38,749 bases of DNA from an uncultured Kocuria sp. (GCF_947500125.1 NZ_CANMRA010000032.1:1-38749); one strand, 5' to 3'; counted from the first letter of the stretch, positions 8,054 through 17,013 are shown. The notes: generated by a model not told the origin, from the letters alone. Numbers and translations: made by a program.

Positions 8054-8829
8054 CCGACACCACCCAGGCCACCCAGATCTCCCCGTCTGAGCTGCTGGCC
8101 GTCGTCGCCTCCCGCGAGCTCGCCCAGGCCCGCACCGTCTTCGCCGGCATCGGCCTGCCCACCGTGGCCGTGTCCCTGGCCCACCTCACCTGCGCCCCGG
8201 ACATCGAGATCATCTACGAATCCGGGGTGTGCGGGGCCCACCCCGCCAGCCTGCCCGAGACGGTCGCGGACTCCGTGCTCATCACCGGTGCCGAGGCCGT
8301 GCTCGACATGACCGCCCTGTTCAACTACGTCCTGCAGCGTGGGCACATCGACGTCGGCTTCCTCGGTGCGGCCCAGATCGACAAGTGGGGCAACCTCAAC
8401 AGCTCCGTCATCGGCGACTGGGCCCACCCCAAAGTCCGTCTCCCCGGCTCGGGAGGCGCCGCCGAAGTCATGGCCAACTCCAAAGAGGTCTACGTGGTCA
8501 TGCGCCGCCACGAAGCCCGCTCCCTGGTCGCCGAACTCGACTTCTGCACCTCCCCCGGGCCCGACCGGGCCCTCGCCGCCGGCTTCACACCCCGAGGGCT
8601 GGGCGTCACCAAGGTCATCACCGAACTCGGCGTGCTCAGCCGCACAGCCCCCGGCGAAGAACTCCTCCTCACCGGCGTGTACCCCGGCGTCGACCCCGCC
8701 GACGTCGTCGCCGCCACCGGCTGGGACCTGAAAGTCAGCGACCAACTGACCGTCGTGCCCCACCCCTCCGACGTCGAACTGTCTCTCCTACGCGAGGAAG
8801 TCGACCCCAACCGGGTATATCTCCGCTGA
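8050..8829 (+). CDS. Acyl-CoA:carboxylate CoA-transferase, subunit B
   Basis: A 259-residue beta subunit partner of the preceding gene. The catalytic glutamate that carries the CoA thioester is probably E57 in EIIYESGVCG. The oxyanion-hole-type glycine motif is LPGSGGAAEVM, and VGFLGAAQIDKWGNLNSS is the family's central block. It is GctB/CatJ-like. Substrate assignment (3-oxoadipate, glutaconate or another dicarboxylate) cannot be made from sequence. The tautomerase, LysR and aldolase nearby favour an aromatic or unsaturated-acid pathway. Confidence 0.88.
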   Translation: MTDTTQATQISPSELLAVVASRELAQARTVFAGIGLPTVAVSLAHLTCAPDIEIIYESGVCGAHPASLPETVADSVLITGAEAVLDMTALFNYVLQRGHIDVGFLGAAQIDKWGNLNSSVIGDWAHPKVRLPGSGGAAEVMANSKEVYVVMRRHEARSLVAELDFCTSPGPDRALAAGFTPRGLGVTKVITELGVLSRTAPGEELLLTGVYPGVDPADVVAATGWDLKVSDQLTVVPHPSDVELSLLREEVDPNRVYLR

Positions 8830-8904
8830 AACGTCGGCGCCTCCCCCATCGACATAGGGAAGCCCTAACGCACCGTGCAGAGAGCGGTCACGGCCGTGCA
8901 AGCG

Positions 8905-9354
8905 TCAGCGTTCCAGTGGACGGGGCGCCTGGACGTGATCCGCACGGACAGCGGCCATGGTTTTGCGATCCCGGACCGCGAGAACCGTTCCACCCAGGAG
9001 GCCCACGATCGCCCCGTAGGGAGCCAGGAACAGGGCGTAGAAGAACCACGCCGGGTCGAAGATGACGTTCAAGACCAGGAACGGCAGCAGCAGCGCTGCG
9101 CCGGCGACGGCCATGAACGCGATGCGCACCCCCGCAGACAGCCCGTAGTCCGCCCCGGCTTTCCAGCACGGTCCCCACGCTAGCTGGGTCCACACCAGCC
9201 CGACCGTTCCCAGCACCGCCCAGTACCCGGCCCAGGTCGCCCATCCGATGCCGTCCACTGACAGGACACCGGTGTAGGCCAGTGCCACCATTGCGGTCAG
9301 TGCTTGGAACACCAGGTAGGTGCTCAGCGGATGCACGCGAAGGGCTCGTCTCAC
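8905..9354 (-). CDS. Hypothetical four-segment membrane protein
   Basis: A 149-residue hydrophobic protein with about four membrane segments (near residues 10-30, 40-60, 75-100 and 105-128) and a short basic tail. The family is not recognised. The GTG start at 9354 lacks a good ribosome-binding site; a nearby downstream in-frame GTG is an alternative. Third-position GC bias and clean hydrophobic periodicity support coding. It is divergent from the membrane protein at 9541. No functional motif is visible. Confidence 0.6.
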   Translation of the reverse strand: MRRALRVHPLSTYLVFQALTAMVALAYTGVLSVDGIGWATWAGYWAVLGTVGLVWTQLAWGPCWKAGADYGLSAGVRIAFMAVAGAALLLPFLVLNVIFDPAWFFYALFLAPYGAIVGLLGGTVLAVRDRKTMAAVRADHVQAPRPLER

Positions 9355-9441
9355 CAGGCATCATCTTTCAACCGGGGCTCCCACCGTAGGCACAGAACCT
9401 TCGGGACCGTCGTCAGGGCGCGTCTCGCGACCACCGCGAGG

Positions 9442-9461
9442 GGAACCCTTGCTGCAACGCC
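9442..9461 (+). repeat. Direct repeat copy 1 (18/20 match to 10026-10045)
   Basis: GGAACCCTTGCTGCAACGCC here matches GGAACCCCTACTGCAACGCC at 10026 at 18 of 20 positions. The two copies bracket the gene at 9541-9966, with starts 584 bp apart. Confidence 0.6.
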
Positions 9462-9540
9462 CGCGAACTGACGTCTGCGCTGACTTGCCGCCTCGGCAGA
9501 GCAACCGGGATGGCGGACGACCAGAGCTTAGGCTCCAGCC

Positions 9541-9966
9541 ATGAACACCTCTGCGCCGGCCTCCCGGGTCCCCGGCACGTCAAGCACTTCGAAACCCCGT
9601 ATGGAGTGCAGCGACTGGGTTTTCATCAGCTGGATCGTCGCAGCCGCCGCCTTCTTGGTCTGGGTCATCAATCAGGCCGCACACGTAGTGACCGTGCGCG
9701 AAGGCCCACAGTACGTCTGTGCGAGGAATGGACCATCGGACAGCGCCCAAGCGCTGGGTGCTGTGGACATAGGCATCATCTCCGGGGAGAGGACGGTCTT
9801 CCCACCCACGTTCGTCTGTGGTTATCCCACTCAGATAGGCGGACACCCCTCGATCTTCGTGGACATGTATCCGGCGGGGCCGTGGATCTTCTGGATCTCC
9901 CTGTCGGTGCTCGCTCTCGCGGCCGGGCTCGCACTCGTGGGCCAGCGCCGGGCACAGCAACCTTGA
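9541..9966 (+). CDS. Hypothetical two-segment membrane protein
   Basis: A 141-residue protein. A polar N terminus of about 24 residues is followed by a membrane helix (about 26-48, WVFISWIVAAAAFLVW), a loop of some 60 residues with two cysteines (YVCARNG and FVCGYPT) that could form an extracytoplasmic disulfide, and a second helix (about 112-134, WIFWISLSVLALAAG) ending in a basic tail. The family is not recognised. The ATG at 9541 has only a weak ribosome-binding site. The gene is bracketed by two near-identical 20-bp direct repeats. Confidence 0.6.
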   Translation: MNTSAPASRVPGTSSTSKPRMECSDWVFISWIVAAAAFLVWVINQAAHVVTVREGPQYVCARNGPSDSAQALGAVDIGIISGERTVFPPTFVCGYPTQIGGHPSIFVDMYPAGPWIFWISLSVLALAAGLALVGQRRAQQP

Positions 9967-10394
9967 GCCATGAATCACCGCAGCACGCCAGCGGCTTGAT
10001 TCGACCCGCTGATATGAGCCGCTGAGGAACCCCTACTGCAACGCCGTTCCCCCAGGAGCTGTCCGGTAGCCGGGCCATATGTAAAGCGGTGGGCTGAGCC
10101 GCAAGCGGGAATTCGGTGCCCGGTCCGGGATGGCATGGTCGCTCTGGTCCCGTCCCACCTTCCCGGCCTCGACGCCGGTTTGTTCAAGTACCGGTGCTGA
10201 GACTAGGGGTCGGTCAGACCGGCCGGTGCGTGTGAGCAAACCAACGGTCTCCCGCTGAGGAGTTTGGCCGCAGTCGGTGATAAACCGAAAGGGAGGGTCC
10301 GTGCCAGCCACCGTGCCGCTGGCCGCCATCATCCTCGTGCTTCCTTGACCCATCGCCATCTGCATTTGTTCCCGTTTGTCCTCTGGAGCCCCCT
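9967..10394. other. Intergenic stretch, possible gene remnant
   Basis: About 430 bp with no complete gene. A short stretch near 10130-10200 encodes GMVALVPSHLPGLDAGLFKYR in one frame before a stop and looks coding-like, but it has no start and no recognisable family. The second copy of the 20-bp repeat is at the left end. Confidence 0.3.
10026..10045 (+). repeat. Direct repeat copy 2
   Basis: GGAACCCCTACTGCAACGCC, the partner of the copy at 9442-9461 with two mismatches. Confidence 0.6.
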
Positions 10395-10847
10395 GTGAGC
10401 CTGCAGCAGTCCTTCGACGACCCCCACCGTCCCACCACCGACACGACGGTGCGGGTCTTTCCCAACATCGCGCCAACCCCCCGATCGCCGGAGCCGACAT
10501 GGTGGAACAACCCGGCCGCGATCGCGCTGATCGGCATGCCCCTGTCCGTGGGCCTCACCTGGCTCCCCTGGCTTCCCCCAATTCTGGGTGTGGTGGCCAT
10601 GCTGAGCAGTCTCGTCGTGGCCGCCTGGGCAGCAGTGGCTCACTTGACCTGGCCCGAAAGCCACGTCAAGGCGTTGGCAGAAGGCGCCTGGGTGGCCCGG
10701 CAGTGCGGCTACCAAGCCGCCGTCAGCGGCCACGAGCTGCACTGGATGGATGGTGACGACACAATCAAGCACGCCACCGTCGTGCGCGGAAACACCGGAT
10801 GGGACCTCATCCTGACCGACCAAAACACCAGCATCAGTGTCGACTGA
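10395..10847 (+). CDS. Small membrane protein, paralogue of the 651-1109 gene
   Basis: A 150-residue protein of unknown function, clearly related along its length to the product of 651-1109. Shared blocks are the N-terminal SLQQSF, RVFPNIAPTP, WWNNPAAIAL, two hydrophobic segments at about residues 45-85, WVARQCGYQ, and C-terminal TGWDLILTD. A GTG start is used, with GGAG about 8 nt upstream; the paralogue uses TTG at the equivalent place. It is monocistronic, and the following 250 bp are AT-rich with no gene. Confidence 0.7.
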   Translation: MSLQQSFDDPHRPTTDTTVRVFPNIAPTPRSPEPTWWNNPAAIALIGMPLSVGLTWLPWLPPILGVVAMLSSLVVAAWAAVAHLTWPESHVKALAEGAWVARQCGYQAAVSGHELHWMDGDDTIKHATVVRGNTGWDLILTDQNTSISVD

Positions 10848-11094
10848 TCAATTCCTCAATCGAATCCGCGACTAATACAGGTTATATGTAGAATCGAGCC
10901 CCTGAAGTGCTGACGCGACACCCAGAGAATCCTTAATTTCACGTCCGCATGGACCAGGCGGCCTCGCAATAGCTGTGCCATAAACAGCAAGACACGGTGA
11001 TAGTGGCTGACCCGCTTCCAAGCTCGCGGATACACCTACTTTGTCTTGCCTGTGCGCAGGCGCGGCGTGCCCTGCCGTCGTCGTGGCGCGTTAT

Positions 11095-11604
11095 TCAGAG
11101 AGCATCGAGGCCTGTCACATGCTCGAAAATCAGACTGGTCTGGGTGGCAGCCACGATTGGGTTCGAGGACAGGTGTTCGAGCACGAATTGGCGGATGTGG
11201 TCGGTGTCCCGCGTGATGACGTGAATCAGGAAGTCGTCCACTCCGCCGACGAAGAAGAACTGGGTAACTTCCGGCACCTTCTTCAAGTTCTCGCCGAAGG
11301 CGGCCATTTGCTGGCGAGCTCCGGGGCGCAGGCGCACGCTGATCAGCGCCTCGATGGTCTGCCCCGATGCTTTGGGGTCCACCTCGATGGTGAAGCGACG
11401 GATTACTCCGGCCCGCTGCAGGGTCTTCATCCTCGTCAGGCACGTGGAGGGGGCCACCCCGAGGTTCTCGCTCAGGGCTTGGTTGGTCATCCGCGCGTTG
11501 GCTCGCAGCAGTTCCAGCAGGCGACGGTCGAGGTCGTCGAGCTCGTAGGGCCGGCGTCGATCCTGCGGCGAGGGTTGTGTGATGCGGGTCACCTTTTCTA
11601 CCAT
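11095..11604 (-). CDS. Lrp/AsnC-family transcriptional regulator
   Basis: A 169-residue regulator. The N-terminal helix-turn-helix is ANARMTNQALSENLGVAPST followed by CLTRMKTLQRAGVIR, and the C-terminal RAM/AsnC ligand domain contains PEVTQFFFVGGVDDFLIHV. It is divergent from alanine dehydrogenase. In other actinobacteria such as Mycobacterium the same Lrp/Ald pairing serves alanine-responsive activation of ald, and I infer the same here. An inverted ATTCTGT/ACAGAAT pair lies in the shared promoter region. Confidence 0.92.
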   Translation of the reverse strand: MVEKVTRITQPSPQDRRRPYELDDLDRRLLELLRANARMTNQALSENLGVAPSTCLTRMKTLQRAGVIRRFTIEVDPKASGQTIEALISVRLRPGARQQMAAFGENLKKVPEVTQFFFVGGVDDFLIHVITRDTDHIRQFVLEHLSSNPIVAATQTSLIFEHVTGLDAL

Positions 11605-11676
11605 TCTGTAGATTTGGCGCGAACTCTCGAAGGATCTGCAATCCTACCTCCAGTGATGGCATGAATACGACAGAAT
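11603..11676. promoter_or_regulatory. Inverted ATTCTGT/ACAGAAT boxes between lrp and ald
   Basis: ATTCTGT at 11603-11609 (overlapping the lrp start) and ACAGAAT at 11670-11676 (about 38 bp upstream of ald) are exact inverted copies in an AT-rich intergenic region. Spaced half-sites fit multimeric Lrp binding; this is inferred. Confidence 0.4.
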
Positions 11677-11713
11677 TTCTTCGTCTAGTCCATGTTTCTT
11701 TGGAAGGTCCGTC

Positions 11714-12832
11714 ATGATTGTCTCCGTTCCCCGCGAAGTGAAGAACAACGAGTACCGGGTGGCCATCACCGCTTCGGGCGTGCACGAGCTGGTCGCCCAC
11801 GGCCACGAGGTCCTCGTCGAGGCCGGGGCCGGGATCGGCTCGGGGATCGACGACGACGCCTACACCGCTGCCGGCGCGCAGATCCTCGCCGACGCGGAGG
11901 AGCTGTGGGCCCGGGCGGACATGGTCCTGAAGGTTAAAGAGCCGGTGGCCTCCGAGTACCACCGCTTCCGCGAGGGTCTGGTGCTGTTCACCTACCTGCA
12001 CCTGGCCGCCGAACCCGAGCTGACGGCCGCACTGCTGAAGGCCGGGGTCACCGCGATCGCCTACGAGACGGTCCAGACCGCGGATCGGCGCCTGCCCCTG
12101 CTGGCCCCGATGAGCGAGGTCGCCGGGCGGCTGGCCGTCCAGGCCGGGGCCGCGGCCCTGACCGCCCCGGCCGGCGGCAAGGGCGTGCTGCTGGGCGGGG
12201 TGCCCGGGGTGCGCCCGGCGAAGGTCACCGTCCTGGGCGCGGGGGTGGCCGGCACCAACGCCGCCGCCATGGCCGTGGGCCTGGGCGCGGACGTGAGCAT
12301 CCTTGACATCAACGTCGATCGCCTGCGCCAGCTCGACGACCGGTACGCTGGGCGCCTCACGACCATCGCCTCCAATGCCTACGAGGTCGAGCGCGCCGTG
12401 ACCGAGGCGGACCTGGTTATCGGTTCCGTGCTGATCCCCGGGGCGAGGGCACCCAAGCTGGTGACCAGCGCAATGGTCGCGGCCATGAAGCCCGGCAGCG
12501 TGCTGGTGGACATCGCCGTGGACCAGGGCGGGTGCTTCGCCGGCTCCCGGCCCACCACCCACGAGGACCCCACCTTCCGCGTCCACGACACGGTCTTCTA
12601 CTGCGTGGCCAACATGCCCGGGGCCGTGCCGAACACCTCCACCTACGCGCTGACCAATGTCACCCTCCCCTACGCCGTGGCCCTGGCCGACAAGGGCGCC
12701 GAGGCTGCCCTGGCCGCCGACCCGGCCCTGGCCGCCGGGCTCAACATCCACGCCGGGCGGGTCACCCACCGCTCCGTGAGCGAGGCCCACGGCCTGGACT
12801 ACACCGACCGGCAGGATCTGGTCGCGGCCTGA
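11714..12832 (+). CDS. ald: Alanine dehydrogenase
   Basis: A 372-residue enzyme, normal for the family, that interconverts L-alanine and pyruvate plus ammonia with NAD. The N terminus [19 protein letters not shown] is the family signature. [12 protein letters not shown] provides the substrate-binding lysine region, and [15 protein letters not shown] is the NAD fold with its glycine motif, followed by [23 protein letters not shown] and [14 protein letters not shown] complete the family blocks. The ATG at 11714 has GGAAGG upstream. It is transcribed away from the Lrp regulator. Confidence 0.96.
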   Translation: MIVSVPREVKNNEYRVAITASGVHELVAHGHEVLVEAGAGIGSGIDDDAYTAAGAQILADAEELWARADMVLKVKEPVASEYHRFREGLVLFTYLHLAAEPELTAALLKAGVTAIAYETVQTADRRLPLLAPMSEVAGRLAVQAGAAALTAPAGGKGVLLGGVPGVRPAKVTVLGAGVAGTNAAAMAVGLGADVSILDINVDRLRQLDDRYAGRLTTIASNAYEVERAVTEADLVIGSVLIPGARAPKLVTSAMVAAMKPGSVLVDIAVDQGGCFAGSRPTTHEDPTFRVHDTVFYCVANMPGAVPNTSTYALTNVTLPYAVALADKGAEAALAADPALAAGLNIHAGRVTHRSVSEAHGLDYTDRQDLVAA

Positions 12833-12989
12833 CGGGATAGAACTGAAGTGCACCCCATCGGCCAGGCTTCTCGTGCTTGGCAGCACCAGTAAGGGTGCGG
12901 GACTTTGACGGGGTCGGCTGAGCAAGGACTCAGCAGAGCTTTACGACCATGACTTCCGCACCGGTCGCCCAAGGCATAACCAGCCGTCT

Positions 12990-13001
12990 ATTGTTGACAA
13001 T
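12990..13001. promoter_or_regulatory. Operator site 1 (ATTGTTGACAAT) upstream of the M24 operon
   Basis: A perfect match to the 12-bp palindrome ATTGT-NN-ACAAT found in front of eight units between here and 32.8 kb. It contains TTGACA (12994-12999), a consensus -35 hexamer, and lies 26 bp upstream of the M24 start. A repressor bound here would cover the promoter. Confidence 0.8.
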
Positions 13002-13027
13002 AAGAACGACAGATTTGATGATGAGCT

Positions 13028-14290
13028 ATGACCACCTCGAAGCTTGGCCCCGGCAACATCACAGAGTTGGGCCTCGGTGTCCCGGATCGACAGGGCAACG
13101 CCGATGTCCGTGCGTCTCTCTTTTCCGCTGAGGAGTACGCACAGCGTCTGGTGATGGTGCGTGAGCGCATGGACTATCAGGGCCTCGGCGCCCTGATCGT
13201 GACGGATCCCGCGAACATCTTCTACCTCACCGGTTACGATGCCTGGTCGTTCTACACCCCGCAGATGCTGTTCGTGCCGGCACAGGGCGAGATGCTCCTC
13301 TATTTGCGGGAGATGGACGCTAACGGGGCCTTCCGCACCTCGTGGCTGCCCCCGGATCAGATCGTCGGCTATCCCGAGCGCTACGTCCACCGTCCCCATC
13401 TGCATCCCTTCGACTGGGTGTCCTTCGACCTGCGCCGCCGCGGCCAGATCGCCCCGGCCGCCCGCGGGTGCGTCGGTCTCGAGATGGACTCCCACTTCTT
13501 CTCCCCCAAGGGGTACCGCTCCCTGGTCAACGCGCTGCCGGAGTGGACACTCGTTGACTGCTTCGAGCTCGTGAATTGGGTGCGGGCCGTGAAGTCGGAG
13601 GCCGAGATCCAGTACATGCGTACCGCGGCCCGGGTCACCACGGCAGCGATGCAGGCCGCGATCGACGCGATCGAGCCCGGTGTCCCGCAGAACCGGGTGG
13701 CCGCCCAGATCGCCCGGGCCCAGGCCGAGGGCGTCGACGACGCGTGGGGCGACTTCCCCGCGATCGTGCCCATGCTGCCGACGGGCGCCTCCGCCGACAC
13801 CCCGCACCTGACATGGTCCGACCGTGTCCTGCGGGAGGGCGACGCCGTGGTCGTGGAGCTGGCCGGCGCGCACCGGCGCTACCACGTCCCTTTGGCCCGC
13901 ACGGTGATGCTGGGTCCGCCCACGGACGAGCTGCTGCGCCTGGAGGCGGCCGTGGGCGAGGGCCTGCAGGCCGTCCTCGACACCGTGGCCGAAGGGGTGC
14001 CGGTCCGGGAGCTGGCCAGGGCCTGGAACTGGTCGCTGGCCGAGCGCGGACTGGAGAAGCACAGCCGGCTCGGGTACTCCATCGGCATCGGTTATCCACC
14101 CGACTGGGGTGAGCGCACCATCAGCATCCGCACGGAGGACGAGTCCGTGCTGGCCGAGAACATGACCTTCCACGTCATCTGCGGCATGTGGATGACCGGG
14201 TACGGGTACGAGGTCTCCGAGTCCGTGCGCGTCACGCGCACCGGGGTGGAGACTTTCACCTCGTTCCCCCGAGCACTCATCAGGAAGTGA
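13028..14290 (+). CDS. M24-family hydrolase, DoeA (ectoine hydrolase)-like
   Basis: A 420-residue creatinase/aminopeptidase-P-fold protein. NIFYLTGYDAWSFYTPQM (63-80) in the N-terminal domain, and VVVELAGAHRRYHVPLARTV and YSIGIGYPPDWGERT in the C-terminal pita-bread domain, recall DoeA, the ectoine hydrolase that opens the ectoine ring to N-acetyl-diaminobutyrate. The usual M24 DDHEE metal ligands are largely absent, as in creatinase-type members, so it probably acts on a C-N bond of a small molecule rather than a peptide. The ribosome-binding site is weak. It is first in an operon with an aminotransferase (7-bp gap) and an M20 deacylase, under operator site 1. The substrate is unproven. Confidence 0.82.
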   Translation: MTTSKLGPGNITELGLGVPDRQGNADVRASLFSAEEYAQRLVMVRERMDYQGLGALIVTDPANIFYLTGYDAWSFYTPQMLFVPAQGEMLLYLREMDANGAFRTSWLPPDQIVGYPERYVHRPHLHPFDWVSFDLRRRGQIAPAARGCVGLEMDSHFFSPKGYRSLVNALPEWTLVDCFELVNWVRAVKSEAEIQYMRTAARVTTAAMQAAIDAIEPGVPQNRVAAQIARAQAEGVDDAWGDFPAIVPMLPTGASADTPHLTWSDRVLREGDAVVVELAGAHRRYHVPLARTVMLGPPTDELLRLEAAVGEGLQAVLDTVAEGVPVRELARAWNWSLAERGLEKHSRLGYSIGIGYPPDWGERTISIRTEDESVLAENMTFHVICGMWMTGYGYEVSESVRVTRTGVETFTSFPRALIRK

Positions 14291-14297
14291 GAAACCC

Positions 14298-15590
14298 ATG
14301 ACGACCACCACCACACACCTCACCACGGTCGAGAACCTCGCCGTCAAGCCCACTCACGGGATCAGTGGGGACCCGGGCCAGGGGTTGCTGCCCTTGGCCC
14401 GGCGGGCCGACGGGCTTGTCGGCTCTGTCATCGACTCCTCCACCTCTTTGCTGGCCGCCCAGTCCCACGACATCGTCCGCTTCGCGATGGGCGCCCCCGC
14501 CGCCGAGGTCATCCCCACGGCCGAGTTCCGCCGCATCGCCGCGGAGGTGCTCGACGACAGTTCCTTCACCTACGGGGCCACCGAGGGAGAGCCAGGGCTG
14601 ATCGAGACGGTGGTAGAGCACCACTCGACCACCCCGGAGCCGACCCGCCCCGAGCGCCTCGTGATCACCTCCGGGGGCATGCAGGGTCTCGACCTGGCGT
14701 TCAAGCTGTTCGTGGACCCCGGGGATCTCGTGGTGGTCGAGAGCCCCACCTACACGAACGGCTCCGGCACGGCCCTGAGCTACGGCGCGGACATCCTCGA
14801 GGTCCCGATGGACCGAAACGGCATGGACGTGGACGCCCTGGAGACCCTGGTGGCCGAATCCGGCCGGACCCCGCGGGTCATCTACACCATCCCGAACTTC
14901 CAGAACCCCTCCGGCACCACTCTCAGCGAGGCCCGTAGGGTCCGCATCCTGGAGCTGGCCCATCGGTGGGGATCGATGATCCTCGACGACGACCCGTACG
15001 GGGGCCTGCGTTTCGCCGGCCAGGATGTCCCGGGCTTCCGGGAGATCAGCCCGGACGACCCTCTGGTGTTCTCGGTGCGGACCTTCTCCAAGGTCCTCGC
15101 CCCCGGCCTGCGGGTGGGGTGGGTGGACGCGGACCCGAAGCTGCGCAAGCTGCTGATCGCCGGCAAGCAGGCCATGGACACCTGCACGAACGTGCCCGCC
15201 CAGCACATCGTGGAGCGCTTCGTGCGCCAGGGCGGCTACGACGACCACCTGGCCGGTCTGCGCACGGAGTACCGCCGCCGCAAGGAGGCCATGGACGCCT
15301 CGATTGCCCGGCATCTGGGCTCCCGGGTGACCACCACGGATCCCGAGGGCGGGTTCTTCCTCTGGGTGACCCTTCAGGGCGAGGACGCCCGGGTCTCCAC
15401 CTCGCGGCTGTTCGAGATCGCCCTCGCCGAGGGCGTCGCCTTCATCCCCGGCCCGGCGCTGTCCCCCTCGGGCCGGTTCGAGGACGCCTTCCGCCTCTGC
15501 TTCGCCTCGACCACCCCGGAGCGCACGGAGGTCGGGCTGCAGCGCCTGGCCCGCGCCCTGGACATCGCCCGCGCGGAGCTCGACCGCTGA
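14298..15590 (+). CDS. PLP-dependent aminotransferase (fold type I, MocR/LysN-like)
   Basis: A 430-residue aminotransferase of the class I/II superfamily, related to 2-aminoadipate aminotransferases and the catalytic domain of MocR regulators, but without a DNA-binding domain. The PLP lysine is K265 in RTFSKVLAPGLRVGW. Other motifs are FTYGATEGEPGL (90-101), TIPNFQNPSGTTLS (197-210) and MILDDDPYGGLRF (227-239), whose aspartate contacts the pyridine nitrogen. It is the second gene of the M24/aminotransferase/M20 operon and probably removes the amino group from the product of the hydrolase steps. Confidence 0.9.
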   Translation: MTTTTTHLTTVENLAVKPTHGISGDPGQGLLPLARRADGLVGSVIDSSTSLLAAQSHDIVRFAMGAPAAEVIPTAEFRRIAAEVLDDSSFTYGATEGEPGLIETVVEHHSTTPEPTRPERLVITSGGMQGLDLAFKLFVDPGDLVVVESPTYTNGSGTALSYGADILEVPMDRNGMDVDALETLVAESGRTPRVIYTIPNFQNPSGTTLSEARRVRILELAHRWGSMILDDDPYGGLRFAGQDVPGFREISPDDPLVFSVRTFSKVLAPGLRVGWVDADPKLRKLLIAGKQAMDTCTNVPAQHIVERFVRQGGYDDHLAGLRTEYRRRKEAMDASIARHLGSRVTTTDPEGGFFLWVTLQGEDARVSTSRLFEIALAEGVAFIPGPALSPSGRFEDAFRLCFASTTPERTEVGLQRLARALDIARAELDR

Positions 15591-15626
15591 ACGACGACGC
15601 GGGCGCAGCCCGGTCCGGGAGGAACC

Positions 15627-16829
15627 ATGCAGACTGCCCACGAGTTCGAGCACGCCGTCCTCGACCTCATCGACCCGGACGAGGTCGTGGCGCTGACCCG
15701 AGCCCTCGTCGACGCCGGCGGGGAGAACCCCGGCGGCACCGAGGAACGCACCGTACAGATCCTGGAACAGGCCGGCCGGATCCGCGGGCTCGAGGTCCGC
15801 ACCGACCCGGCCGCCCCGGGCCGGCCGAACGTGGACGTCGAGCTGGCCCCCGGCGGACCGGTCGGGGACGGGCCCGGTCTGCTCTTCCTCGGGCACTCCG
15901 ATGTGGTGCCCGCCGGGCCCGGCTGGACCCGGGAGCCGTTCCGCTCCGTCGTGGCGGACGGCCGGGTCTACGGGCGGGGGGCCACCGACATGAAGGGTGG
16001 GCTCGCGGCCGTGCTGGTGGCCATGGACGCCCTACGCCGCTCCGGTGCGGAACTGCGCGGGCCCGTGCGGCTGGCCTGCACCGTGGACGAGGAGGACCTG
16101 GGCCTGGGGATCCGGCACCTGACACGGCGAGGCCTCGGCCGGGGCTTCTGCGGGTGCGTGGTCGCCGAGCCCACAGACCTCCAGACGGTGGTGGGCTGCC
16201 GGGGCGACGCCTACCTGGAGCTCGAGGTCACCGGGGTGCCGGCGCACTCCGGGCGGCCCGCCGACGGACGCAACGCCATCGACGCCGCGGCCCGGGTGCT
16301 CGAGCTCGTCCGCGCCGACCACGACCGCCGGCAGCAGGACCTCGATCCGCTGCTGGGCGCGGGCACCTGGAACGTCGGGCGGATCGAGGGCGGGCGCACC
16401 ACCTCGATGGTCGCCCCGTCCTGCCGCGTGTGGCTCGACCGCCGGTTGATGCCCGACGAGGACCCGCACCGGCTTGCCGCGGACCTGGTGGCGGCCGTGG
16501 ACGCGGCCGGCATCACGGGGGACGGCATCTCCGTGAACATCGAGGTCACCATGGCCATGCCGGGGTTCCGCACGGACCTCGACCACCCCCTGGTCACCGC
16601 CGTGCACGGTGCCGTCGCCGACCTCGGCGGCCCCGCGTCGGTGGGCGGGTGGAGCGCGGCCTGCGACGGCGGCTTCATCGCCCGGGACCACGGCGTCCCC
16701 ACGGTGGTGATGGGCCCCGGCGGCCTCAATGACCAGGCCCACCAGGTCGACGAGTCCGTGGGCGTGGACGAACTGGTCCTCGCCGCGCGCGCCTACGCCC
16801 TCACCGCGCTGCGGCTCCTCGGCGCCTGA
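15627..16829 (+). CDS. M20-family deacylase/peptidase (ArgE/DapE type)
   Basis: A 400-residue zinc hydrolase. Metal ligands are visible as H90 and D92 in LFLGHSDVV, D121 in GRGATDMKGG, catalytic E155 with E156 in TVDEEDLG, E181 in VVAEPTD, and a C-terminal histidine in NDQAHQVDE. The dimerisation domain lies between about 190 and 300. ArgE/DapE enzymes remove N-acyl groups from amino acids. After a DoeA-like enzyme it could deacetylate the ring-opened product, a role played by the unrelated DoeB in known ectoine pathways. The ATG at 15627 has GGGAGG. It is the last gene of the operon, followed by a strong terminator. Confidence 0.88.
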   Translation: MQTAHEFEHAVLDLIDPDEVVALTRALVDAGGENPGGTEERTVQILEQAGRIRGLEVRTDPAAPGRPNVDVELAPGGPVGDGPGLLFLGHSDVVPAGPGWTREPFRSVVADGRVYGRGATDMKGGLAAVLVAMDALRRSGAELRGPVRLACTVDEEDLGLGIRHLTRRGLGRGFCGCVVAEPTDLQTVVGCRGDAYLELEVTGVPAHSGRPADGRNAIDAAARVLELVRADHDRRQQDLDPLLGAGTWNVGRIEGGRTTSMVAPSCRVWLDRRLMPDEDPHRLAADLVAAVDAAGITGDGISVNIEVTMAMPGFRTDLDHPLVTAVHGAVADLGGPASVGGWSAACDGGFIARDHGVPTVVMGPGGLNDQAHQVDESVGVDELVLAARAYALTALRLLGA

Positions 16830-17013
16830 CTGAAGTTCCCGGCTTGCGGGGGACTTCCGGCGTCACCGGGACACCCACGTCCCCCGCCGCACCACGTCTC
16901 AAAGTCCAGCACAGGTTGTTCCCGTGCTCCCGAGCTCTCATCCCGTGTCGATGATGCGCCTGGGGCCCTGCGCTGCGCCGGTGGCAGTCACGGCCCGTGG
17001 GCGGAGATGGCAG

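Noticed and set aside
11036-12925. A 629-residue minus-strand frame across lrp and ald
   Set aside because: It crosses two well-supported genes in other frames and has no domain of its own.
12917-12934. Small hairpin GCTGAG/CTCAGC after ald
   Set aside because: Only a 6-bp stem with no T-run; too weak to call a terminator.
14966-16732. A long Arg/Gly/Pro-rich plus-strand frame overlapping the aminotransferase and M20 genes
   Set aside because: Out-of-frame shadow of two genes with conserved active sites.
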